A stretch of 64,000 nucleotides of DNA from Cerrena zonata. Its lineage: Eukaryota > Basidiomycota > Agaricomycetes > Polyporales > Cerrenaceae. The stretch is from assembly GCA_038087015.1 (NCBI GenBank), contig JASBNA010000041.1:1-64000 (forward strand), written 5' to 3'. Below the pieces are notes generated by a model, which was not told the DNA's origin, made no database searches, and was given only the letters and a program-made list of their open reading frames with translations. Within the stretch, counting starts at the first letter, position 1. Every line of letters begins with the position of its first letter. Shown in pieces: positions 38,484 to 50,509 of the stretch. The position numbers were made by a program, and so were the translations under genes.

Positions 38484-39501
38484 ACCCAAGGCTTACAAAC
38501 GATGATCTATACTTTCCGTTACCTATACCCCTATTATTTGCTACCTAGTAAAATGGACACCGCTCCTTCTGCCAACTTGAGTCCTTCGTTAAAACGTACA
38601 TTCACTTGTAGTTCGCCTGCACTAATAGGTCATTATCTTTTCCGTTTTTTTGCTTGACTGTCGGTCCCAGTGTGATATATCTCAATGCATATCCCACAAG
38701 TACGACGGTAATAAGATTCTTCTAAGGAACGCAAAGCCACTCACTCAGTACTGGATACGGCAGCGCCATTACTAAACTTAGATATGTATTATATATTATA
38801 AGTACATATTAAAAAACTATTTAGCCGAGTCAGACTAGTCGAACTATCCAGGTCATCACCATCTTCAAGTTGCCACACTGACAGTGAAATGCAGCTACAG
38901 TCTATCCTGGATCTAAGAGGTAGGAATAGACTGTCAGTATTCACTACCAACTTCCGAGGCTCATTCTCTCGTGACTCCATGTCTATCTGTGTGTCCCTCA
39001 GATTTTGACAGATTTACTCATATCACAATCATCATGTGTTGAGCATTTCTAGGCCATTCCAACGCCTCTTGTGCTGCCAAATATACCCCAGGAGTTCATC
39101 TTCACCGGCCGATGTCCCCGTTTGGTTGCGCGGATAGATATCTGACTCATCGAGAACAAATAGGGGTGCTTACAACACTCCTGAGTAACGACGACCGATA
39201 AATATAGTACGCAACCAAATGCCGTCAGGTACGATACATTTTGAATTGTACAAACTCTTCGTACACACACTCACATACCGGATTCCATTCCACCTGTCAC
39301 CTAGCCATATAACGCATGCCCATGACATCCATGGGAATAGACATGGGATAATTCAATTTGCACTACCACATCGCGTGATACGGCATGCAATAGTGAAAAA
39401 GATTGGAGAGGTGGAGATCGTGGGTGCATGCTGACCGAATCGCCCTACTTCTTGTTGGGATATATAAAGACCGTAAAAACGGTGGGTTGCACTCAGACAA
39501 C
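38484..39501. other. Intergenic between P450 E and P450 C
   Basis: AT-rich with short frames only. The final 110 nt hold the P450 C promoter block described separately. No gene is supported. Confidence 0.45.
39390..39472 (+). promoter_or_regulatory. P450 C promoter: conserved block and TATA box
   Basis: The block AAAAAGATTGGAGAGGTGGA followed by GATCGTGGGTG lies about 70-110 nt before the ATG, and ATATATAAAG lies about 35 nt before it. The order and spacing match the promoters of P450 A and B. Function is inferred from conservation. Confidence 0.5.
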
Positions 39502-41604
39502 ATGCAACTTGTGATTTTATCCGGTATTCTTCTCATCACCTTACTTTTCTTACGATGGTTGAAGCGGCTTACCGCAATATCAACTGCTCTTCCGCCCGGT
39601 CCTAATGGTTATCCTATTATTGGGAACCTTCTCGACATGCCATCTGTAACTCCGTGGAAGACGTTCACCGACTGGTCGAAGGTTTACGGTTCGTCTTGAT
39701 GCTTATGCTAATCGAATGTAAATGATCAGCCTGATAAACTGTAACTTTAGGAGACGTCGTGTATCTGAATTTAGCTAGTCAGCCCACTGTCGTTTTGAAT
39801 TCCGCCAAAGCTGCTTTCGATCTCCTAGAGAAACGATCAGATATATACTCTGACAGACCAACATCGACTGTTGTGGAAATGTAAGATCATATCCTTATTG
39901 TACTCAATAATGGTTGATTGACTATGGGCGTGTGGTTGCAGGATATTCTGGGACTGGAATATCGGACTAATGCCGTACTCTCCAAAGTGGCGTAGCCATC
40001 GCCGAGAGTTCCATCAATACTTCAATCAGGGTGAAGTACCGAAGTTCCAACCTATTCAACTACGAGAATGTCGCGCCTTCCTTCGTCGTGCTTTGAATTC
40101 AAATAATGATAATGATTTGGGCCAACATGTTCGACAGTAAGTCTTCATTTGCACCTTCATTGAATGCATTTGACATACATTCTATTAGCATATTCACAGC
40201 AATAATCCTGAAGATTGCCTATGACATGGACATAACCGACATACACGACGAATACGTTCGCCTAGCTGAAGAGGCCGTATTGGGTCTTAGCGTTGTGATG
40301 CTCCCCGGAGCACATTGGGTGGAATACTTTCCATTCCTCAAACACCTTCCAGAGTGGTTCCCTGGGTTCCTCGTCAAGAGGACGACAAACTATTACCGGC
40401 CTATTGTAGAGACGATGCGAAATAAGCCATTCGATAAGATTCAACAAGATATAGTCCGTCATGTTCTGGTTCTTGACAAACTATCTGATCCAACTATGGT
40501 CTACTAGCACGATGGCAAAGCAACTCCTTCGCTAACTACTTGGTTGATTGAGCGCATGCAGCGGAGATCAGGGAGCTCGGTGCTCAGCCCTACGGACGAG
40601 GAATTGGCTCGAAACGTTTCTGGCATATCGTACGCAGGTAAATCTCATCCTAATACTACTCGAGAAAGGAGGAGTATTCATATATTTATCATTTCAATAG
40701 CTGCAGCAGATACTGTACGTATTTACTCGTTCGTTTGCGAAAAATCGCTCACGGTGTCGCCAGACAACCTCCGCAGCTCAATCTTTCATGATTGCCATGT
40801 CCTTGTATCCTGATATACAACGAAAGGCACAAGAAGAATTGTATCGTGTCGTTGGTCCAGACAGGCTTCCGGACTTTGATGATCACGATGACCTTGTTTA
40901 CATCCAAGCTATCGCGTTGGAGGCTATGCGGTGGATGGTCGTACTTCCACTAGGCGTTTACCACCGCGTTATGACTGACGACATTTACAATGGGTCTCTA
41001 ATACCCAAAGGTAGCACGGTCATTGCTGTGAGTATGAGTTTGACAAAGGAACTTGAGCTCATTATACCCCTTTTACAGAACGCTTGGTTCGTTGTTATAC
41101 TGTGCATCTTGGGAAATCTTATCACAGCACTTTTCTAGGGCAATGTTACATGATCCCGTGGACTACCCAGAACCAACGGTCTTCAAACCCGAGCGGTACA
41201 TCAAAGATGGTAGATTGGACCCTTCTGTCCGAAACCCTCTAACTCTCGCGTTTGGGTTTGGGAGGAGGTTTGTGTCGCTTATACCACCTCCGGAAAGACT
41301 GGTTGATCAATCATACTGCACAGAATATGTCCCGGTCGCTATTTAGCCACAGGGTCCCTGTTCATGACCATTGCTTCGGTTCTTCACACGTTCACGATTC
41401 AACCTACCGTCAACGAGGATGGAAAGGTGTTCGATCCTTTCTCTTCTGTAGTCTCTGGTATTGTCTCGTATGTGCAATTTCTGTACGACATAGTATTCCT
41501 GCCTTACTAATGTTACATACACTAGGTCTCCAGATTACGTTCCGTGCACAATGACACCCCGTTCAGACAAAGCCAGGCAGTTGATTCAGGAGTCATCAAT
41601 TTAA
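39502..41604 (+). CDS. Cytochrome P450 C
   Basis: This is the third member of the A/B/C P450 group. It starts at ATG 39502 (anchor LVILSGILLITLLFLRW), with hinge PPGPNGYPIIGNLLDMP. Exons read FWDWNIGLMPYSPKWRSHR, ECRAFLRRALNSNNDND, AIILKIAYDMDITDIHDEY, RNKPFDKIQQDIV and the ExxR region LEAMRWMVVLPLGVYHRV. An AACGCTTG exon end spliced to GGCAATG gives N-A-W-A-M-L-H-D-P. The haem loop is FGFGRR spliced to ICPGRYLATG, axial Cys present. The frame ends QESSI then stop at 41604. It is more diverged from A and B than they are from each other, so it represents an older duplication. Substrate unknown. Confidence 0.85.
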
Positions 41605-42175
41605 TTGACACTAAAACAATCCTCTACCAATGAGAGCGTGAGTGAGCGGGCTCCATGATCCATTTTGTACTGATGACGAGGCTCTTAGATAATCTTCTGA
41701 AACTCGAATAGACCATTTACTTCGATTGAACTTGAATCGGATCGATGACTGCTACATTTCTTACTGATCTCAGTAGTGTCTCCCTTATTAGGTCAGCCAA
41801 GCTCTAGTGTGTGTTGAAGGTCCCGCACTAGATATTTCAATCAAAAGTTACGATGTTGGAAACAGACTTCATCACGACTCAGGTGAAGATCGTGGCAGGG
41901 TTAGTTTAAAATTGAGTATGAACTATCCGCGTTGTTTTTGACGATAGTTAAATTTGAGGCCAGTGAAATCTATTCACTCCCTGAGCTTGCGTTATATTTA
42001 ATTACAACAACCCATTGCGCGTGAGGTCAATACCAAGCAGGAGCGACATAGCAGACGGGCTTGTGGGACCCCACTGGTGGGGACTATCGGTGGGTTTCAC
42101 ACATGTGATTGTAATTCTTACGTAATCAGCTGAGGTTTTTTTTCCGACAACTTGGTCTCTGCGTTTATGTAACGG
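41605..42175. other. Intergenic between P450 C and the TENA fragment
   Basis: No gene is supported. The right edge (from about 42176) begins the sequence homologous to intron 1 of the TENA gene. Confidence 0.45.
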
Positions 42176-42241
42176 TTGGAGCAAGTAAGTGCGATTTGAT
42201 ACGTAGCGTGCATTCCAACCGTCGTTCATGTGCATGCATAG

Positions 42242-42560
42242 GTATATCTTGATGCCTGGAGTTTCGTGTCCAGTTTGAAAGGCGAGTACGCAGGCCCTGC
42301 TTCGGCCGCTGAGCTTGTTGATAATTGGACCGACGAAGGGGTCGTCGTGTTTGTGAACGACCTCGTTGACCTGGCCAACAGGTATGTAACGATTCATAAT
42401 CGACTATACATCAATTAAAAAACACAATTTTTGAAGGTTGAACATTAAGGCTGGGTTCAATGCTTGGATCCGAGGTGAGGAAATATGGGGTCAAATGATC
42501 GAACTGGAAGAGTCGTTTGGGCCGAATGAGGATGAACTGAGGCATTTGAAAGCCTTGTGA
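42242..42560 (+). pseudogene. 5'-truncated TENA/THI-4 copy
   Basis: Two exons match the 3' part of the TENA gene at the left window edge. Exon 42242-42381 encodes YLDAWSFVSSLKGEYAG and NDLVDLANR; exon 42437-42560 encodes LNIKAGFNAWIRGEE and ends DELRHLKAL. The preceding sequence from about 42176 matches intron 1 of the other copy (GTGCGATTTGAT and GTCGTTCATGTGCATG), but the first exon is absent. The remaining frame is open and its splice sites look sound. It is best read as a partial duplicate, probably non-functional alone. Confidence 0.75.
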
Positions 42561-43720
42561 TGATATATAACAAGGTCAAGGTATTGTAAAGAACAGTACC
42601 TTAATGACATCGGTATTTCTCGCCTCTCGGTCTAATACTGTGGTCAATGTTCCCCACAACAGAACGAAACGTCACAACTCGAAAATGCTAAAACAATAAC
42701 TTCAAGTAGTCGGGACTTTGTTCCGTACTAAATATACTGAGGCTAGACCGAGTATTTCTCCCTGATCCAGACTTCGGTCGAATACACTGGCCGGAAGTAC
42801 AGTAAGTTATCGCATACTCCACTCACTCCTTGGCTCTGCTGAGACAAACTTATTTTATTTTATAATGCATGGCTCTTGAGTTCACCGCAACTTGGGTCCT
42901 AAATTTCACAGTCGAAAGGGGTAGTGGTTTATTTTACAAAGGGCTCGTACGTCCAACTTCAAGATTCAAGCCCCACAACCTTGCCACCACGTTTTATGAT
43001 GCGTGGTGTCAGTGGTCTCCGTTTTATCACCTCTTCTATTCTGGTGAATATGAGTAGGCCGCCAAGAGTTTCATCCGGTCCGAGGTATTTCGTCTACGTT
43101 ACTCGCTCGTTTGCCAGAGACAGAGTAGGATATTCGAGTTATTGTGATCTTTCTACCCATAGGAAAGGGTGAACATAATGGGCGGCCGACATGATACTGT
43201 ACTGATATTTAACCCAGCGACTTTCGGAATATGAAAGCCCGAGTGTCCAATTGGTGCTATTGGTGGAATATGGACTTGGTCTTTGTTTTCTGTAAGTGCT
43301 GAATGGCTCATTAATATTGTCCTTCTATTTAATAAAATCACGTCCTCCTCTTAATAAGTGCAGACCGAGTTTGCGAACGTACTTCAAGTCGAGCATTTTC
43401 GTAATGCCACCTATGGTTAGCCCCGTAGACTTGTTTTCACAGGTAGAAGTCTCTTCTGAAACACGTAAAGATGTATGGCCGACCGAGCATTGGAAAGTTA
43501 AGTTTAACTTAGACTCCTTCCAGCATCAGTTTCCAGCTCTGGATCGAGGTTCAGGGCCGAATTCTTATGACTGACTGCCCCTAAACATGTCATTGCTTGC
43601 GTGGTTCAGGCTGTATTAGTAGACTTCCGCGTACCAGAATAACTCTGGCCCAGCCTTTGCACCTTGTATGCCCTGACATCCCTGAGAACTCTCTGGTCTA
43701 GGTTCTACTGCTTCGTCGCA
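42561..43720. other. Intergenic with relic shared with the left arm
   Basis: About 42890-43720 aligns in inverted orientation with 15216-16060. Frames are broken in both copies. The shared sequence ends at the P450 B promoter. No functional gene is seen. Confidence 0.5.
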
Positions 43721-43814
43721 TGATGAAGTTAAGAAGGTTGGAGTGGTGGGAGATCGTGGGTGTCCGTCTTGCTTGTTACAGAATGTCGTACTGTTTTTTT
43801 GAGCTTATAAACAG
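43721..43814 (+). promoter_or_regulatory. P450 B promoter: conserved block and TATA-like box
   Basis: The block GTTAAGAAGGTTGGAGTGGT followed by GGGAGATCGTGGGTG ends about 85 nt before the ATG, and a TTATAAAC box lies about 40 nt before it. The layout matches P450 A and C. Function is inferred. Confidence 0.5.
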
Positions 43815-43848
43815 ATATAGATGCGGATGAACGAAACACTCAGCGATC

Positions 43849-45969
43849 ATGCAGCCTGCTCTCCTATTCGTCATCTTCCTCGCATATTTCCTTCTGTTGA
43901 AATGGATGAAACGCTTCGCCAAACCAGCATTGCCCTTGCCACCTGGTCCCAAAGGTTATCCCATCATAGGTAACCTTCTCGACATACCTTCTGTAACGCC
44001 ATGGAGGACGTTCGCGAAATGGTCGAAGGTTTATGGTTCGTCCACAATCTTATGCTTATCGAACCGGTAGCTTATGAGCCTAATCTTAGGGGACGTGATG
44101 TACTTGGAGCTATCCAGACAGCCAACTATCGTTCTGAACTCTGCCAAAGCTGCTTTCGATCTTCTAGAGAAGCGATCGGATATATATTCAGATAGGCAAG
44201 TTTCACTCATCGCAAAATTGTATGTGTATATTGGAGTACTCGTTATGAAGATGACTGAGGATCTGTGGGTACGCTTCCGCAGATTATCCTGGGATTGGAA
44301 CATCGGATTGATGCCGTATTCTCAAAAATGGCGTGCCCATCGTCGAGAGTTTCATCAAATCTTCAACCAACGTGAAATGCCTAAGTTTCACTCTATCCAG
44401 CTACGTGAATGCCGCGCCTTTCTCCAACGTCTGGTAGGATCACCCAGCAACCTAGATCAACACATTCGGCAGTAAGTGTCGCCTACCTCTCAGCATCACC
44501 ATTTCCATAATACGACTCGTACTACGGTACTAGTCTGTTCACAGCGATCATCCTGAAGATTACCTACGACATGGACATTGCCGACATACAGGACGATTAT
44601 GTTCGTCTAGTACGAGAAGCGGTATTGGGCCTCAGTGTCATGGCCGTCCCAGGAGCCTTTTGGGTGAACTATTTTCCATTTCTCAGATTCATCCCAGCAT
44701 GGTTCCCGGGATTTCCGCTTAGGAAAATGGTGGATTACTATAGGCCTATTGTCGAGACCATGCGGAGCAAGCCGTTCGATAAGATTCAACAAGAAGTAGT
44801 ATGTCACCATCTGATGTGTTATACTGGGATTTGATTCTTGTCTGATCGGGCTGCCATCTAGGACGAAGGGAAAGCGAACCCCTCCGTAACCGCTTCGTTG
44901 ATTGAACGTCTACAACGCAGGTCAGGCGGCATTGCTCTGAGCCCTACAGATGATGAGTTAGCTCGGAATGTTACTGGCATCGCGTATGCAGGTGAGCTTG
45001 ATACAATCTCACACAAAATACAACCTAAAGGATCCTTTATCTCTGTTCGACTTAGCTGCGGCAGATACAGTCAGTATCTTTCATCGGAATATGGATATAC
45101 TCATATTGGCCATAGACTGCCTCTGCAACTCAATCATTCATGATTGCCATGTCATTATACCCCGATGTACAAAGAAAGGCGCAAGAAGAACTAGATCGTG
45201 TCGTTGGTTCAAGCAGGCTCCCGGACTTTGGAGATCACGATGGCCTAGTTTATATCCAAGCTATTGCACTGGAAGCTATGCGGTGGATGGTCGTGACTCC
45301 TCTCGGTGGCACTCATCGTGTAACGGCCGATGACGAATACAGGGGATTTTTTATCCCAAATGGAACTAGTGTAATGCCAGTAAGTAGTCCTTTGGCAATG
45401 GATCGTTAAGATCACTCACCACTTTTACGCTTCTTAGAATATTTGGTCTGCTACTCCTTCTATCATCCGAAGGTCTATCCCTGACATAGCTTGGTGTCTT
45501 AGGGCAATGTTACATAACCCCGATGACTATCCAGAACCGATGGCCTTCAAACCCGAACGGTATATCAAGGATGGCAAGTTGGACCCTTCCGTCAGAGACC
45601 CACTTACCCTTGCATTCGGCTTCGGTAGAAGGTTTGCAGCCCACCTTCATCCATACGACCAATCCAAAACACGTCTACTGACTTTTGCTATGTAGAATAT
45701 GCCCTGGTCGATATCTAGCCATAGGATCTTTGTTCATTACTATCGCATCAGTTCTCCATACATTCAATATCGAACCTACCATGAGTGAGGATGGAAGGGT
45801 GTTCGATCCGTTCTCGTCTGTGGTGTCGGGGGTCGTTTCGTGCGTATGGTTATTCGTGGCGTTGTGTATCGTCTTACATGAATGCGTTAGATCTCCGGAG
45901 TACGTTCCGTGCAAAGTAACGCCACGTTCGGACAAGGCTAAGCAGCTGATACAAGAATCGTCAATTTGA
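43849..45969 (+). CDS. Cytochrome P450, copy B
   Basis: This is the inverted-repeat partner of P450 A, with the same exon layout. It starts at ATG 43849 (anchor LLFVIFLAYFLLLKW), with hinge PPGPKGYPIIGNLL, then DVMYLELSRQPTIVLNSAK, SWDWNIGLMPYSQKWRAHR, AIILKITYDMDIADIQDDY and RSKPFDKIQQEVV. The I-helix region is AADT. The ExxR element is LEAMRWMVVTPLGGTHRV, then FKPERYIKDGK. The haem loop is FGFGRR spliced to ICPGRYLAIG, with the axial Cys. The end TPRSDKAKQLIQESSI and stop at 45969 shows the ancestral terminus that copy A has lost. The frame looks intact. It is probably an ER-anchored class II P450; substrate unknown. Confidence 0.87.
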
Positions 45970-46468
45970 TCTAGCATATTGTATGTGTATGCGCATGCAC
46001 GTCATCTTACATTGTTTCGCCGCTAACTACTAGTACCTTAGTTGAATCATAGTAGTGAAGAGCCGAGAAGTATCTGTCGATTGGCTACGACTGGGTGATT
46101 CTAAAAGAGTGTTTAGTATTGGTAGTAGCGGTAAAAATGCTTCATCATTGTGATGTGACCCTCGGTGTGCTCACGCTCTACTTTGCGCATAAGATCATTG
46201 GTAATGCATAGTACACTTGGTAAAATTTCGTATGATTGATCTCTCTAGGCTTACTATTACAGCGGCGTCCCTCGTGAAGAGGTCGGATTTGTGGCTATGG
46301 CGCAATTGCAAGTGCAAGGTTCGTGAATTCGTTATCTGCAACATTTTACATTTATTACTTGTTTTTTGAAGTGCAAGCCCGGTGCCGAACTCATGGTACT
46401 AAGACACAACTTGGATAATTTAACTGACTGAACTCGCATGCTAAATCGTCCTATTTGATTTGCGAGGA
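45970..46468. other. Convergent intergenic between P450 B and MYND B
   Basis: Contains the 3' ends of two convergent genes. No coding sequence is supported. Confidence 0.45.
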
Positions 46469-47479
46469 TTAAGCAGCAGGGGCATGGCACATAGACTTGT
46501 GGGACCTTTGAATCGAGAGAGTATGTCAGTGCTGAGATTTATACATTGCATTATTGCAGGACGTACTTCCAGTCCGCTGTCTGACAAACTCTATCGCAGT
46601 CTTTCAGAGCAGAAATAGAGGCTCATCAGAATTCTGGTGCCAAAATACAATTCGAATTGTGAACTCACATACTGCCTTCTTGCACGTTCTGCACCGCGAT
46701 AGCTTCACATCACGTTTCCCACAAAAACCACAACTATCTGTGGCGATCGAGATAGTGTCCTCAACGGAGACTATACCGAACGCATCTACCCGCGTATTTC
46801 GCGTTTGAACAACATCCCTCCTGGAATTTCCGTCCTGTGAGCTATGAGCTTGCTGAGCCTTTTGTACATTTTTGGTATCATTCTGAATGATGACAGCGAG
46901 GTTATCCTTGGTCTGCTGCACGCATTCCATGGTCCACCGATCAAGGTGTTTGCTCTGTGGGTCAACTTTGTTCCAGGGAGGATATGTGGCGGCGAGTTCA
47001 AGAGTTTCCTTGTATCTCTTCGCAGCGGCGGCTCGATCCTTCTTCTCCCATGCAATAAGGCCTAGAGTGAAGCCAGCATGGAGCTGAAGAGCTTTTAGGA
47101 GCAACTTCTCTTTGGGCGTAGTAAACCGCGAGAAATCCTTGCTCCCCTCTGGGCGGAACTCGTTGATTAGTTTGTAACCATCGGGGGCAGTTTCTAAAGA
47201 AACAGTTAGTCATATTATGAAACATGAACAAGGATTGGAGGAACCTTGAGTAAACGATCCACCTCTGAAAAAGCTAGTAAGACCATCAAACGACATTGCG
47301 AGGATCTCTAGTGGAGCTGCAGGGATGCTAGGGAGAGTGCCCGGCGGGGGTATTTGCATCAGGTTCTCGTCTTTGAGGATTTTCCTGATGCATTTCACAT
47401 ATAGATCCAGAGGTTTCTTCTGATCGTTACCGAAAAATGCAAGAGGAATCTGCTGAAAGATCTGGAAGGCTGCAGACAT
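46469..47479 (-). CDS. MYND zinc-finger protein, copy B
   Basis: This is the inverted-repeat partner of the gene at 11541-12546, also with four exons. It starts at 47479 (MSAAFQIFQQIPLAFFGND). Exon 2 carries KLLLKALQLHAGFTLGLIAW, RYKETLELAATYPPW and the first zinc ligands CGFCGKRDV and SRCRTCKK. Exon 3 is tiny and gives YCDRVCQTADW. Exon 4 gives KSHKSMCHAPAA and stops at 46469. All MYND Cys/His ligands are retained, and the exon 1 protein is almost identical to copy A. Retention of both frames and splice sites suggests both copies are expressed. The partner protein is unknown. Confidence 0.85.
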
Positions 47480-48218
47480 GGTGTCTAGTATGAGAGCTCG
47501 GTGTTGAACGTTGAGCGGTTTGAGTTGTGTCGGTCGGAGAAGGACAAGCTACATAAACTCCTTCCGCAACCGGCATGTTCGAACATAAGGGGCGGCGGAG
47601 AACCAAATTTGCAACTTTTGTCCTGGGTACCGAATGGTATCGGTGAAAGGCAATCTCGCCTATATAGGTTGGGCGGTCGTTGAACATTGAGCAACAAGTC
47701 ATGTTCATGCCAATCTTACTGTGACGACAATAACTCCTGTGATGAAGCTGGCAGTCCCGACGAGAGGGTGACACTGCCACCGAATCGGATATCCATATTT
47801 GGCAACTACTTAGGTTGTATGTAGTGGATGAAGAAGTAGGGTTTCTTAAATGAGAATGCCCAGGATAGGAGCAGAAAATAATGCAAGGTATCAATCGGAA
47901 CGACAAACAAAGTGATGTAGTACTATTTACAGTGATGGTCCAAAATCGGTGCAAGAATGTCCAATAGACACAATTGGTGTGCAAACAGGCAAGAGGGAAA
48001 CAACGAACGACCCCAGTTCTCTGGCTAGCCACACAACCGTGTCACCTCTTGAGTCGTTTCACATCCCCGCCATCTCCAATCTCAAGTGCACCTAGTGGTT
48101 CTCGTTTCCCAGAAGTTGCTTGTGCTAAGCCCATGCCTTGAACTGGTCTTCGCTGACCAGATCTACCAAGTCCAGTCAGAACCTCACCGTCGCAAAATGA
48201 TGATTCAGATAGAGAAGC
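47480..48218. other. Intergenic between MYND B and RAD52
   Basis: A 201-codon minus-strand frame (48032-47427) spans this gap but runs into MYND exon 1 in another frame and has no recognisable content, so it is not called. The region presumably holds the MYND B promoter. Confidence 0.4.
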
Positions 48219-49953
48219 TTACTGAGCGGTATCAAACGTCCTTTTCAACCCGAGTCCGTTGCCTGTACTAGAGCCAAAGTTCGAGGTTCCTGTTCGAGCG
48301 GAGTTCTGGCCAGTAGGTCGACCACCCTGATTGACATTCGAAGTAGTAGGGAAACGGAATCCACCCATAGGTGTAGACGGGACAGCACCAGACGAAGCGG
48401 AGTTATTAACTTGTTTTGAGGACTGTTGCTGTTGCTGCTGTCTTTCGTTCTCTTGTTCTTTCGCAAGCCGTTCCCGTTCGTATTCTTCCAGAATCTCCAT
48501 TCTAGTTTTCTTCGACTGTGGAGGACGTGACTGCTGCTGAGGCTGTTGTGGTGCAACTTGCTTTTGTTGCATGGGTTGGATCGATTGTTGAGGACCCGCA
48601 GGTCTTGAGATCGCTTGAACACTCCTATCGACATCCATACTTATATCTTCTTCAATTCCACTTACACCTCCCATCCCTTCGTCGAAATCGATATGTCCGC
48701 CAATACCAGCGTCGCCCAAGACGTCTAAATCGACGGCAGCATAAAATGCATCATCCGATCCAAAATCATACTCGTCCTGGGACTCAACGAATGTGACATG
48801 TTTGTCTTCTGTCGTTGGAGGAGGTGCTTGTGGGGGTGCTGGTTTCGATTGTACCTGAGGGGGCGGATTCATGGGTGGTCGTGATGGTGCAGCTGGACGA
48901 TTCGTATTAAAATTAGCTGGAGTAATAGGCGTATTCAAGCTTATGTTTGACATCGGTTTAGGTGCATTAGCGGGAGGTTTGCTAGGAGTTACCACATTGC
49001 CCATGTTTGGGCGCATATGCGGAGGTATTGCTTGTGGCTTCGAAGGGCCGGCAACAGGTTGCTGAGGCTCAGACTTTACTATTGGAGTATAGGCAGAGGT
49101 TGACGGTCCTGCGCCGTTCGTTTGAGCTGGCAGTTTTGGCTCTGCAAACTCTGGCCTGCGGTGCAATTCGTCCCTATTAAATTTTGGCTAGATGCTTTAT
49201 GAGAATCAAACTCATCACAAGACGAAACAAAATGGAGCATACGGGCGGGACCTTTATCTTGACAATCTCTTGAGTATACGACTTATCGTATAGACAGTTT
49301 CCTAGAAGGTTACCAAAGTTACGGAGAGCACGTTTGACTCCATCCGTGACCGCTTCCTTCTTGCACTATCATGTCGTTAGTCAGCGAAGAGCTCTTTCAG
49401 TTCGTAATTTCATGGTCATTACCTTGTCTAATGCAGCTCCTTTACTCTTAGAGTTTTCGAGCATACCATACCCTACATCTTCGTGGAACACTCCATCTCT
49501 CAGGGTGACTCTCACAACTGCAGTAACGCCGACGTTGAATCGTTTCGTTTCTTCCAAGTAATCAACAAAGTCCGTCGTCAGATTGACAACGCTCGAGCTC
49601 CATCCGTTGAATCCAAACACTTCGTTCGCGAGGTTTATTATCTTCCAGCCTTCAGCATAAGTCAACTTTAGTGCACCGCCCGGACCCGGTCTTTGTGAGA
49701 TATATTCGGGTCCTAGTTTCTTGTTTAGTTTGGCTTGCATTTCAGCAATCTTGTTGGACGTTTCTTCTGAGAGTTCCATGAGAGCACTATGGTCCAGCAT
49801 AGAGGGTAGTTGAGAAAATGTTCCGTGCATCGACGGGGCGAAAGCCATTGCGCCACTCGTCATAACTTGAGGTGTACTTTGGCCGAATGGCCCACGAGGA
49901 GTTTGTGCTAGCATAAAGGATTCTAGCAAGTGTCCGCTGAGTGCTCCTGACAT
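48219..49953 (-). CDS. RAD52: RAD52 homologous-recombination mediator
   Basis: RAD52 anneals single-stranded DNA and loads RAD51 during recombination. The first exon has the conserved core: [48 protein letters not shown] and [13 protein letters not shown], then [16 protein letters not shown]. It splices to [20 protein letters not shown] and [18 protein letters not shown], then to [20 protein letters not shown]. The C-terminal half is Pro/Gln-rich with an acidic segment ([17 protein letters not shown]) and ends LKRTFDTAQ at 48219. The start is placed at 49953 ([14 protein letters not shown]); an in-frame ATG at 50034 would add 27 residues without family support. The gene is divergent from the glutamine synthetase-like gene. 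Confidence 0.92.
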
Positions 49954-50034
49954 ACGATAGGAGTTACAAACATATGTGGACGTAGTCAAGTCCAGATATG
50001 TTGCAGAAGGCCACCGTGAGGTGAAATACGACAT

Positions 50035-50509
50035 GTGTTAGTACACACGCGTCGGCGCTTGAATGTGCATGTGACCGTGTTCATTACATAATATTATATG
50101 TTCATTATATGTCAAATATCCAGATAATGATCTTAAGTATATCCATTTCTATGTAGTCATAATACCGTTTGCAATATTATACTCACCAAGCTATCAATGT
50201 TACTCTCCGATTCAAACTGTACACACACACTCTCTCTCTAGTCTCCTTAGCAGACCTCAAGAAAGGAAGATAGTCGCTCCTTTCATACTCTCCCTCTCTC
50301 CCTAAAACCGCACATGTCATATTTTTCCACCTTCAAATTCCAACATATGTGAGTCACAATGCAATACCAACTGATGCTATCTCCTAATCGCCGAAGACTA
50401 TTCTCTCAAGCCTTAAGGGTCTATTGATGAAGCTGATATGAATACGCCACGCTCCCAATGGCATATAATCGCCGACGGTTCCAAATGATGTCTCTGCATT
50501 TCTTGCGCC
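50035..50509. other. Divergent promoter region, RAD52 / GS-like gene
   Basis: This 475 nt gap between head-to-head genes contains a short simple repeat near 50220 (CA-rich followed by CT-rich). It should hold both promoters. No gene is seen. Confidence 0.45.

Larger units (their letters stand above)
42890..47479. repeat. Right arm of the large inverted duplication
   Basis: In order: non-coding relic, P450 B (+) and MYND gene B (-), the mirror image of 11541-16060. Both genes keep the same exon organisation as their partners. The arms are separated by about 27 kb. The inner edge is approximate. Confidence 0.85.

Noticed and set aside
42002..42397. 131-codon minus-strand frame
   Set aside because: It is the antisense shadow of the TENA fragment exon.
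47427..48032. 201-codon minus-strand open frame
   Set aside because: It overlaps exon 1 of MYND gene B in another frame, is rich in Ser/Cys/His without domain pattern, and lies where the promoter is expected.
48400..48560. CAG/CTG-type microsatellite as an independent repeat
   Set aside because: It encodes the Gln-rich tail of RAD52 and is explained by that coding sequence.
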